A stretch of DNA of 14,357 bases. Origin: Nitrospinaceae bacterium UBA7883. GTDB taxonomy: Bacteria > Nitrospinota_A > UBA7883. The DNA is taken from positions 1 to 14,357 of the forward strand of contig DLRR01000017.1 of NCBI GenBank assembly GCA_002500605.1. The letters are read 5' to 3'. Position numbers and translations under genes: made by a program. The notes beneath the pieces were generated by a model, which saw only the letters and a program-made list of their open reading frames with translations, was not told where the DNA came from and made no database searches. Positions 6,577 through 12,729 of the stretch are shown here, one piece after another. Position 1 is the first letter of the stretch. Every line of letters starts with the position of its first letter.

Positions 6577-6876
6577 ATGGCTAAACCAGGAGCCAAGAAG
6601 CGAAAGAAAAAGGTGTTTGGTGCCGACGATCGCGATACAGAAGATAGGCCAAAAAAAGATAGAAGTGACAAAGCTATCGAGGCTGAAGGAACTGTTTTAG
6701 AGTCACTTCCAAATGCCATGTTCAAAGTTGCCTTGGAAAACGATTTTGAGGTGCTAGCACATGTTTCTGGTAAGATGCGCAAATTTTTTATACGCATCCT
6801 ACCGGGTGATAAAATTCGCCTCGAACTCAGCCCATACGATTTAACCAGAGGTCGTATAACCTACCGTTATAAGTAA
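6577..6876 (+). CDS. infA: Translation initiation factor IF-1 with a basic N-terminal extension
   Basis: Residues 33-99 match the whole IF-1 OB-fold: GTVLESLPNAMFKVALEN, then AHVSGKMRKFFIRILPGDK and SPYDLTRGRITYRYK. IF-1 binds the ribosomal A site with IF-2 and IF-3 during initiation. E. coli IF-1 has 72 residues; here GTV begins at 38 rather than 11, so the protein is 27 residues longer. The added segment is highly charged, with a Lys/Arg cluster (KKRKKK) and then an Asp/Arg-rich stretch. The only plausible start is the ATG at 6577, behind a modest AGGAAT; no internal Met lies before the OB-fold. The gene stands alone rather than with ribosomal protein genes, so a second standard infA elsewhere is possible. 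Confidence 0.9.
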   Translation: MAKPGAKKRKKKVFGADDRDTEDRPKKDRSDKAIEAEGTVLESLPNAMFKVALENDFEVLAHVSGKMRKFFIRILPGDKIRLELSPYDLTRGRITYRYK

Positions 6877-6990
6877 AAGCTTTCCAAAGGCATACGTTCT
6901 CTATCTCCACACAAACATAGTCTACGGCAAAGCCGCTAAGGGTCGATCCAAATAACGCGTAAGGGCAAGACAGCAAAATATAAATTTGCT

Positions 6991-7443
6991 TTATAAAGAC
7001 TCTAAAGCCTTTGCTGATTGACCAGCTGCTTTTACCTTATAAGACGCTTTTAATATTTTCCCGTTCTTTCCCACGATAATGGTTGACCGTAGAGGCCCGG
7101 TTGATTTTTTCCCATACATATTCTTCTCGCCCCAAGCCCCGTACTTTTGGTGTACTTTACCTTCTGGATCAGAAAGCAGAGGAAACTGTAAACCAAGCTT
7201 GTCTGCCCACTTTTTTTGAGCCTCAGGCTTATCTCTGCTTATTCCTACTACAACAGCACCTTTCTTTTTAAACTCCTTTATAGCATCACGAAACTCGGAT
7301 GCCTCTACAGTTCATCCACTGGTATTAGCCTTTGGATAAAAGAAAATCACGACTTTTTTCCCATCAAAATCTTTAAGCGACTTTTTTTCTCCATCTTGGT
7401 CGAGTAAATTAAACAGCGGAGCTTTTCCACCTTCTTTCAGCAT
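6991..7443 (-). CDS. bcp: Selenocysteine-containing thioredoxin-dependent peroxiredoxin (PrxQ/Bcp family), UGA at codon 44
   Basis: One frame of 150 codons reads as a Bcp/PrxQ peroxiredoxin if the UGA at 7312-7314 is decoded as selenocysteine (U). The active-site stretch is FFYPKANTSGUTVEASEFRD (34-53), where the family has YPKx-TPG-C-TxE. U44 falls exactly on the peroxidatic cysteine. Family blocks before and after are intact: LLDQDGEKKSLKDF, VVVGISRDKPEAQ, FPLLSDPEG and YGAWGEK. The resolving cysteine of E. coli Bcp (C51) is serine here (S49), and the protein has no cysteine at all. The enzyme would reduce hydroperoxides. The start is ATG 7443 behind GGGAGG (7458-7453). It is the last gene of the aminotransferase series, 38 bases after it. 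A 6-bp A/T-rich hairpin follows the stop (6972-6990). It depends on selA, selB, selC and selD elsewhere. Ordinary gene calling would report a stop-split gene. Confidence 0.88.
7282..7303 (-). promoter_or_regulatory. Bacterial SECIS-like hairpin just downstream of the peroxiredoxin UGA
   Basis: In the mRNA, GCAUC pairs with GAUGC (5 bp, plus a flanking G-U), then a single U is bulged on the 3' side and a further CG/CG pair closes the loop AGUUU. Sixteen bases separate the UGA from the loop, and the second loop base is G. Published bacterial SECIS models ask for a stem-loop at about this distance with a G in the first two loop positions, and E. coli fdhF also has a bulged U, on its 5' side. It lies inside the coding sequence, as bacterial SECIS elements do. 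Confidence 0.65.
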
Positions 7444-7481
7444 AAGTAAATACCTCCCAATAAAACTGTTAACCCAGAGAC

Positions 7482-8675
7482 TTATTTTAACAAAGCCACA
7501 GCTTCTTTTATTCGGTCTATACCTTTGTTTATATCATCAATATTCAAGGCATAGGAAAAGCGTATGTTGTTAGGAGCACCAAATGGAGCACCTGGCACCA
7601 CAGCAACTCTGGCCTGCTCTAATAGAAACCGTGTGACATCATAAGAGTTCATAATCTTACCTCCACTCCATTCTTTCCCGTACAGCCCAGAAATGTTGGG
7701 GAAGAGGTAAAATGCCCCTTCTGGTTTGAGGCAAGATATACCATCAATTTGCTTTAGTACTTTAAGCAGAGTATCACGACGATTACGGAATGCTTTAAGC
7801 CATTCACCAACATGGGCAGGGCCAGCCTCTAAAGCTGCAATTGCACCATACTGGGCAAAAGTGACAGGGTTTGAGGTGGATTGGCCTTGAATCTTGATCA
7901 TTGCTTTGATAACACTCTCATCACCTAACGTCCAACCTACCCTCCAGCCAGTCATTGAGAAGTTTTTGGAAAGACCACTACAAACTAGTGTTTTTGAAGA
8001 AGCTTCCGGGCAAATGGCCGGCAATGAGCGAAGTTTGTTTTTACCATAGTAAACATCTTTATATATTTCATCACTTATAACCCACAAATCATTTTTTATT
8101 GCTACTTGGCAAATACTTTCCAATGTTGCTTGGTCATATACATTCCCAGTCGGATTCGAAGGGGAGTTAACTACAATAGCCTTCGTCCTATCTGTTACCA
8201 AGGCTTCTATCGCTTTTGCGGTAAAAAGGAAGTTATCCTCTTCTCTGGTTTCGAGAAATATAGGAACCCCATCAGCTAAAAGAACCTGATCGGGGTAAGA
8301 AACCCAGTAAGGAGTTGGAATTATAACTTCATCACCACTTGAAACAATTGCCTGAAAAATATTGTACAGGGCATGTTTACCTCCCAGAGAAATAATGCAT
8401 TCACTTCTCTTGTAATCCAATCCTTCATCACGTTTATAGGTGTCAATAAGAGCGTCACGGAGTTTTGGCAAACCGGGGGCATCCGTATATTTTGTTTTCC
8501 CTTCATCCAATGCTTTTTTTGCAGCATCCTTTACGAAATCTGGTGTATCAAAATCTGGTTCGCCTGCACCAAAGCCAATAATATCTATACCATTCTCTTT
8601 CATGGATTTAGCTTTAGCTGTAATTTCCATTGTAGGAGAAGGCTTAATTTTATTGACTCGCTCGGATAAACTCAT
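7482..8675 (-). CDS. aspC: Pyridoxal-phosphate aspartate aminotransferase, class I (subgroup I-gamma-like)
   Basis: This is a 397-residue fold-type I aminotransferase that interconverts aspartate and oxaloacetate with 2-oxoglutarate and glutamate in the cytoplasm. The N-terminus MSLSERVNKIKPSPTMEITA and GFGAGEPDFDTP are typical of the I-gamma branch. SPSNPTG, the cofactor-binding DEIY and the Schiff-base lysine in SGLSKNFSMTGWRVGW (K237) are all present, and NNIRFSYA carries the substrate-carboxylate arginine. I start at ATG 8675 because GAGG (8684-8681) precedes it by five bases; an in-frame TTG at 8690 would add five residues without a ribosome site. Substrate could be broader than aspartate, such as prephenate or aromatic amino acids. 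It lies 39 bases after coaD and 38 bases before the selenoprotein. Confidence 0.93.
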   Translation of the reverse strand: MSLSERVNKIKPSPTMEITAKAKSMKENGIDIIGFGAGEPDFDTPDFVKDAAKKALDEGKTKYTDAPGLPKLRDALIDTYKRDEGLDYKRSECIISLGGKHALYNIFQAIVSSGDEVIIPTPYWVSYPDQVLLADGVPIFLETREEDNFLFTAKAIEALVTDRTKAIVVNSPSNPTGNVYDQATLESICQVAIKNDLWVISDEIYKDVYYGKNKLRSLPAICPEASSKTLVCSGLSKNFSMTGWRVGWTLGDESVIKAMIKIQGQSTSNPVTFAQYGAIAALEAGPAHVGEWLKAFRNRRDTLLKVLKQIDGISCLKPEGAFYLFPNISGLYGKEWSGGKIMNSYDVTRFLLEQARVAVVPGAPFGAPNNIRFSYALNIDDINKGIDRIKEAVALLK

Positions 8676-8714
8676 TTTTTCCTCAACCAAATTAGGTTAA
8701 TAAAGTAGTAATAC

Positions 8715-9215
8715 CTACTGATCGCCTGGTTTTTTTGATAATCGGTCTGCGATAGCCTCTTCAACAAAATCTGGCACCATCGAGCTGATATCACCTTGCA
8801 GTGCGGCTATTTCTTTTATCATTGTTGATGAAACAAAAGAGGACTCTTCGCTGGCCATCATGAAAAAGGTTTCCACATCCTTATTGAGCCTGCGGTTTGT
8901 TAGAGACATTTGAAGTTCATAGTCAAAATCTGACAGTGCCCTAAGCCCTTTGATAATAGCGTTAGCACCAATCTGGCTGGCAAAATCGACCAGCAAACAA
9001 TTAAAGTGAGTTATTGAAACAGTTGTCAAATCCTCTGTGGCCCTCTCCAAAAATCCTATCCGTTCCTCTATGCTGAATAGATGGGATTTGCGTGGATTAT
9101 CTGTTATCCCAATGACTATTTTCTCAAAAATTTTGATGCTGCGGCGTAAGATGTCCAAATGTCCATAAGTAACTGGATCAAATGACCCGGGATATACCGC
9201 TATAAGTTTCTTCAC
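8715..9215 (-). CDS. coaD: Phosphopantetheine adenylyltransferase
   Basis: The 166-residue product catalyses the penultimate step of coenzyme A synthesis, joining ATP and 4'-phosphopantetheine to give dephospho-CoA. The nucleotidyltransferase signature is complete: YPGSFDPVTYGHLDI with the T/H-x-G-H motif, IIKGLRALSDFDYELQ, and SSTMIKEIA near the C-terminus. Length is normal for the family. Translation begins at GTG (9215); the ribosome site is weak. It is in the same direction as the aminotransferase, which starts 39 bases after its stop. Upstream is a 202-base spacer after the peptidase gene, so it may have its own promoter, which I could not pick out. Confidence 0.96.
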   Translation of the reverse strand: MKKLIAVYPGSFDPVTYGHLDILRRSIKIFEKIVIGITDNPRKSHLFSIEERIGFLERATEDLTTVSITHFNCLLVDFASQIGANAIIKGLRALSDFDYELQMSLTNRRLNKDVETFFMMASEESSFVSSTMIKEIAALQGDISSMVPDFVEEAIADRLSKKPGDQ

Positions 9216-9417
9216 TTCAAATAAGTTCGTATTTGGTTATCAGATTAGCTCAAGACTACTCGAAACATTCACCAGTCGCAAGGTTTCATGAAAGGTCAGA
9301 GGTTTTTATTCCCCAAACTGCAGCAAACCCTTCAGAATGACTGGAGTGGGCAATTTTTGGATTGGCTGGACAGAATAGCAGAGGTAGAGAGTAGAGAGAG
9401 AACACCATTTAATTTTA
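9216..9417. repeat. Spacer bounded by a 13-base direct repeat
   Basis: TTATCAGATTAGC occurs at 9237-9249 and again at 9415-9427, where it overlaps the end of the peptidase gene including its stop codon. The 165 bases between contain a 10-base palindrome TTTCATGAAA (9284-9293) but no gene, terminal inverted repeats or terminator that I can support. A local duplication of the peptidase 3' end, or the scar of an insertion or deletion, would explain it. Confidence 0.45.
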
Positions 9418-10521
9418 TCAGATTAGCACTGATGGTTTGGCTATTCGCCCTGTAAGAACTTCGCACCCAGTTTCTGTAACCAAAACCATGTCCTCCAATC
9501 TCACGCCTCCTGTACCGCGGACATAAACTCCAGGCTCAATGGTAAATACCATATCAGGTTTAGCTGCGGCATTACCCTTCCATGAAACAGTTGGTTGCTC
9601 ATGAATATTCAAACCAACCCCATGTCCAGTTCCATGGACAAAAAACTCACCATAACCAGATTTTTTGATAATATTCCTCGCTGCATCATCTATGGCTTTT
9701 AATTCTATGCCAGGTTTGACAGACTCAATAGCAGCACGGTTTGCTTCCCAGACAATTTTGTATATATCCCTTAGTTCTTCACCAACTTCCCCGGTGGACA
9801 GTGTTCTCGTATTGTCTGAGTGGTATCCCCATGCTTTCGCCCCCCAATCCAATATCACTATCTCATCCTTTTGGATTACTTTGTCAGAAGCTACTCCATG
9901 TACAACTGCTGAGCGCTCACCAGAAGCAACAATAAAGTCAAAAGCTGGGCCGTCGGCACCAAGTTTACGAAGTCTGTATTCAAGTTCTATAGCCACTTGT
10001 CTTTCTTCAGTTCCAGGCTGTACCAGATCTCTAGCATGCGGGAATACTTGTTCCAACATGAAAATCAATTTACGGATAGCCGTCATCTCCAACTCATCTT
10101 TGGTTATCCTTATTGTTTCTACTAACTTCTTGGTCGGTTTGAGCTTTATTGTTCCAAGCTTTGATAAGAGCTCATCATATTTAGCTGAAGAAATATGTTC
10201 TGATTCAAAACCAACTTCCTTAATATTATTGTCTTCCAAAACCTCGACAATACTCTTAACTTCTTCTTTATACTCAACTATTTTCACATCACAGATTTGT
10301 TTTTCAGCTTGTGTGGTATAACGGGAATCTGTCATAAACCATATAGTTTCGGGAGTTACCAATAAGTGCCCACTAGACCCAGTAAACCCTGATAGGTAAC
10401 GGACATTTGCCAAATCGGTGATAAGGAGAGCTGGTAGTTCTTCCGCACACATCTTCCCTATTAGCTTTTCTCGACGGGCCAGATAAAATGTCACAGCTTT
10501 CTCTGGTGACTGGAGAACCAT
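9418..10521 (-). CDS. M24 metallopeptidase, Xaa-Pro aminopeptidase/dipeptidase type
   Basis: This 367-residue two-domain protein has an N-terminal creatinase-like domain (about 10-135, with ITDLANVRYLSGFTGSSG) and a C-terminal pita-bread catalytic domain (about 145-360). The five dinuclear metal ligands are visible: D225 and D236 in ILDWGAKAWGYHSDNTRT, H300 in HGTGHGVGL, E329 in TIEPGVY and E343 in RLEDMV. The substrate-site histidine lies in SAVVHG. It removes N-terminal residues before proline, or splits X-Pro dipeptides, in the cytoplasm. It starts 4 bases after the aroQ stop, with AAGGG inside the aroQ end, so the two are probably translationally coupled; this aroQ-peptidase order, often followed by efp, is frequent in bacteria, but efp is absent here. 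Confidence 0.93.
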   Translation of the reverse strand: MVLQSPEKAVTFYLARREKLIGKMCAEELPALLITDLANVRYLSGFTGSSGHLLVTPETIWFMTDSRYTTQAEKQICDVKIVEYKEEVKSIVEVLEDNNIKEVGFESEHISSAKYDELLSKLGTIKLKPTKKLVETIRITKDELEMTAIRKLIFMLEQVFPHARDLVQPGTEERQVAIELEYRLRKLGADGPAFDFIVASGERSAVVHGVASDKVIQKDEIVILDWGAKAWGYHSDNTRTLSTGEVGEELRDIYKIVWEANRAAIESVKPGIELKAIDDAARNIIKKSGYGEFFVHGTGHGVGLNIHEQPTVSWKGNAAAKPDMVFTIEPGVYVRGTGGVRLEDMVLVTETGCEVLTGRIAKPSVLI

Positions 10522-10525
10522 AATA

Positions 10526-10960
10526 TCAACCCTTGATTATTGACACCGCCGCATCAAGAGCCATTGTATAACTATGCAATCCAAATCCTGAAACTAAACC
10601 GACTGCAATGTCGGATACATAACTATTGCTCCTAAACGACTCCCGCTTAAAGATGTTGGACAAATGAACTTCTATTACCGGTTTGTCAATGGAAAGCAGG
10701 GCGTCGCGTATAGCGATGGATGTATGTGTATAGGCACCAGGATTAATTATCAATACATCAACCCACTTGCTTTCACGATGAATAAGATCCACGATAGCTC
10801 CTTCGTGGTTACTCTGCTCTATTCGGGTGACCAAGCCCAGCTCTTCAGAACGAGCCATAATTGTCGTATTAATTGTTTCCAAGTCCACGTCTCCATAAAC
10901 AGACACCTCTCTTTTGCCAAGCATATTTAGGTTAGGTCCATGGATAACAAAAACGTTCAC
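10526..10960 (-). CDS. aroQ: Type II 3-dehydroquinate dehydratase
   Basis: The 144-residue product dehydrates 3-dehydroquinate to 3-dehydroshikimate, the third step of the shikimate pathway, as a cytoplasmic dodecamer. The signature FVIHGPNLNMLGKRE is at the N-terminus. The active-site tyrosine lies in VSVYGD, and INPGAYTHTSIAIRDAL with EVHLSNIFKRESFR carries the asparagine, histidine and arginine substrate contacts. Length is typical. Translation starts at GTG (10960) behind AAGGA. A possible promoter on the - strand is TTGTAA (11038-11033) with TTTATA (11014-11009) at 18 bases. It heads the - strand series and diverges from guaB across a 299-base region. Confidence 0.96.
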   Translation of the reverse strand: MNVFVIHGPNLNMLGKREVSVYGDVDLETINTTIMARSEELGLVTRIEQSNHEGAIVDLIHRESKWVDVLIINPGAYTHTSIAIRDALLSIDKPVIEVHLSNIFKRESFRSNSYVSDIAVGLVSGFGLHSYTMALDAAVSIIKG

Positions 10961-11008
10961 AATCTTGATCCTTTTTCTTTAAAAAATTAATCTTTGAGTA
11001 CTTCTGAG

Positions 11009-11038
11009 TATAAATTACCTTCTTTATGTACGTTACAA
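11009..11038 (-). promoter_or_regulatory. Candidate promoter of the aroQ series
   Basis: On the - strand TTGTAA (11038-11033) and TTTATA (11014-11009) are 18 bases apart, about 50 bases before the aroQ start. Matches are moderate. The palindrome TTACATGTAA (11057-11066), just upstream, is a possible operator in this divergent region. Confidence 0.35.
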
Positions 11039-11160
11039 AATACTCATAATGTCTCATTACATGTAACCATGCGCCAGTTTTATTCCAAGTTTACTAGTAA
11101 TGTCAAGCCAGTTTCAAATCCTACAACATCTTATTAGTCAATTATTTCAATGCTAAGTAC

Positions 11161-11189
11161 TTGCGCTATTTGTCAGTATTAATTATAAG
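11161..11189 (+). promoter_or_regulatory. Sigma-70-type promoter of guaBA
   Basis: TTGCGC (11161-11166) and TATAAG (11184-11189) are separated by exactly 17 bases. The expected transcript start near 11196 places the interleaved inverted repeats at 11204-11238 at the very 5' end of the leader. Confidence 0.5.
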
Positions 11190-11203
11190 TAATAGCCTTA
11201 CAA

Positions 11204-11238
11204 TCCGCGAAGTAGGACCGGCGCGGACTATTCGGTCC
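11204..11238 (+). ncRNA. Possible H-type pseudoknot in the guaBA leader
   Basis: Two perfect 6-bp inverted repeats interlock. Stem 1 is TCCGCG (11204-11209) with CGCGGA (11222-11227). Stem 2 is GGACCG (11215-11220) with CGGTCC (11233-11238). The order 1-2-1'-2' with connectors of 5, 1 and 5 bases is the geometry of a compact H-type pseudoknot; otherwise the two hairpins exclude each other. The ribosome site AGGA (11249-11252) begins 11 bases later, with no T tract, so any control would more likely act on translation. I do not recognise it as a known riboswitch class. Confidence 0.4.
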
Positions 11239-11259
11239 AACTATTAGTAGGATAAGGCG

Positions 11260-12729
11260 ATGGGTGACAAGTTTAATAATATTCGACTCGCACTTACATT
11301 CGACGATGTTCTCTTGGTTCCAAACTATTCAAAAACTCTGCCTGCAGATGTAGATACCAACGCTAGGCTAACGAAAACAATAAACCTAAGTCTGCCATTA
11401 GTCTCTGCTCCAATGGACACTGTCACTGAAGCTAGCCTGGCCATAGCTTTAGCTTTGGAGGGTGGAATAGGAGTAGTTCATAAAAACTTATCGATTGAGC
11501 GCCAACGAAAAGAAATCGACAAAGTAAAACGATATGTCACAGGGATGATTGTAGACCCAATTACAATTTCGCAAGATCATACCGTGAACGACGCGCTTAG
11601 TCTGGTTAAAAAATATGGTTTTACTGGGTTTCCAGTAACTGACGGAGAAAAGTTGGTGGGGATACTTTCAAATAGGGATATTCGGTTCATTGATGACATG
11701 TCACTTAAAGTATCAGAAGTAATGACACCGGCAGAAAAGTTGGAGACAGCACCAGATGGAACAACTCTAGACGAAGCAAAAAAAATCCTGCAGCGTCACA
11801 AAATTGAAAAATTACCCTTTGTGGATCAAAAAGGCAGGCTTACCGGTTTAATGACCATAAAGGATATCGAAAAGACCCTTCAATACCCCATTGCCACAAA
11901 GGATGGAAAGGGACGACTTCGGGTCGGTGGTGCCGTTGGAGTGGCATCAGACTGCCTGGAAAGGGCACAAGAGCTTGTCCATTACGGTTGCGATTTCTTA
12001 GTCGTCGACACTGCCCATGGGCACACAAAAACCGTTATTGATACAGTAAAAAAACTTAAATCCAAGCTCGATGTTGAAATTATTGCCGGAAATGTTGCAA
12101 CAACCGAAGGGACAAGAGATCTTATCGATAAAGGAGCTGATGCGGTAAAAATAGGTATTGGCCCAGGATCGATTTGCACCACACGTATTGTTGCTGGTGT
12201 TGGAATCCCACAGATTACAGCAGTCAACGACTGCGCAAACGAAGCTGATAAGGATGGAATACCGATTATATCCGATGGTGGGATAAAGCATTCAGGCGAT
12301 ATTGTGAAGGCAATGGCCGCAGGAGCATCCACCGTAATGATCGGCTCGCTCTTTGCCGGAGTTGAGGAATCTCCCGGGGAAAAGATACTTTTCCAGGGAA
12401 GGGTTTACAAAGAGTATAGAGGTATGGGATCTATTGGTGCCATGAGCCACGGAAGTTCCGATAGGTATTTCCAAGAGAGTACAGTAAATGGAGTAAAACT
12501 GGTACCAGAAGGAGTAGAGGGTCGTGTTCCTTACAAAGGGAATTTGGGTTTTGTGGTGCACCAAATGATCGGCGGACTTCGATCTGGTATGGGGTACTGC
12601 GGTGCTGCTAACATTGATGAACTCCGCAAAACAAGTAGATTTGTGCGGATTTCATCATCAGGGTTGAAAGAAAGCCATGTTCATGATGTGCAAGTAACAA
12701 AAGAAGCTCCAAACTATTCGCAGACATGA
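11260..12729 (+). CDS. guaB: Inosine-5'-monophosphate dehydrogenase
   Basis: The 489-residue enzyme oxidises IMP to XMP with NAD+, the first committed step of GMP synthesis. It has the usual layout: the barrel start (LTFDDVLLVP at 12-21, SAPMDTVTEA), two CBS domains (about 97-205) that bind adenine or guanine nucleotides, then the rest of the barrel. The catalytic loop GPGSICTTR holds the active cysteine C306. SDGGIKHSGDIVKA, GSLFAGVEESPGE and YRGMGSIGAM bind IMP and form the flap. Length is normal. The start follows AGGATAAGG (11249-11257). Its stop overlaps the guaA start (ATGA, 12726-12729), so the two genes are translationally coupled. The unusual leader is described separately. Confidence 0.98.
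   Translation: MGDKFNNIRLALTFDDVLLVPNYSKTLPADVDTNARLTKTINLSLPLVSAPMDTVTEASLAIALALEGGIGVVHKNLSIERQRKEIDKVKRYVTGMIVDPITISQDHTVNDALSLVKKYGFTGFPVTDGEKLVGILSNRDIRFIDDMSLKVSEVMTPAEKLETAPDGTTLDEAKKILQRHKIEKLPFVDQKGRLTGLMTIKDIEKTLQYPIATKDGKGRLRVGGAVGVASDCLERAQELVHYGCDFLVVDTAHGHTKTVIDTVKKLKSKLDVEIIAGNVATTEGTRDLIDKGADAVKIGIGPGSICTTRIVAGVGIPQITAVNDCANEADKDGIPIISDGGIKHSGDIVKAMAAGASTVMIGSLFAGVEESPGEKILFQGRVYKEYRGMGSIGAMSHGSSDRYFQESTVNGVKLVPEGVEGRVPYKGNLGFVVHQMIGGLRSGMGYCGAANIDELRKTSRFVRISSSGLKESHVHDVQVTKEAPNYSQT

Noticed and set aside
6522..6797. 91-codon - strand frame opposite IF-1
   Set aside because: Shadow of the IF-1 gene; its Arg/Phe-rich sequence mirrors the Lys codons of the IF-1 tail.
6924..6934. 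Short hairpin CGGC-AAA-GCCG between IF-1 and the peroxiredoxin
   Set aside because: Only 4 bp and no T tract on either strand; not enough for a terminator call.
7083..7407. Short + strand frames opposite the peroxiredoxin
   Set aside because: The - strand reads as a complete peroxiredoxin through one UGA; the + strand frames have no motifs.
6991..7443. Peroxiredoxin as a simple nonsense pseudogene or sequencing error
   Set aside because: A single TGC/TGT-to-TGA error cannot be excluded, but the stop is exactly at the catalytic position, no other lesion exists, the resolving cysteine is absent and a SECIS-like hairpin follows; recoding is the better reading.
9665..10321. Open frame of 218 codons on the + strand inside the M24 peptidase gene
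   Set aside because: Antisense to intact catalytic motifs, serine-rich and without a family signature or ribosome site.
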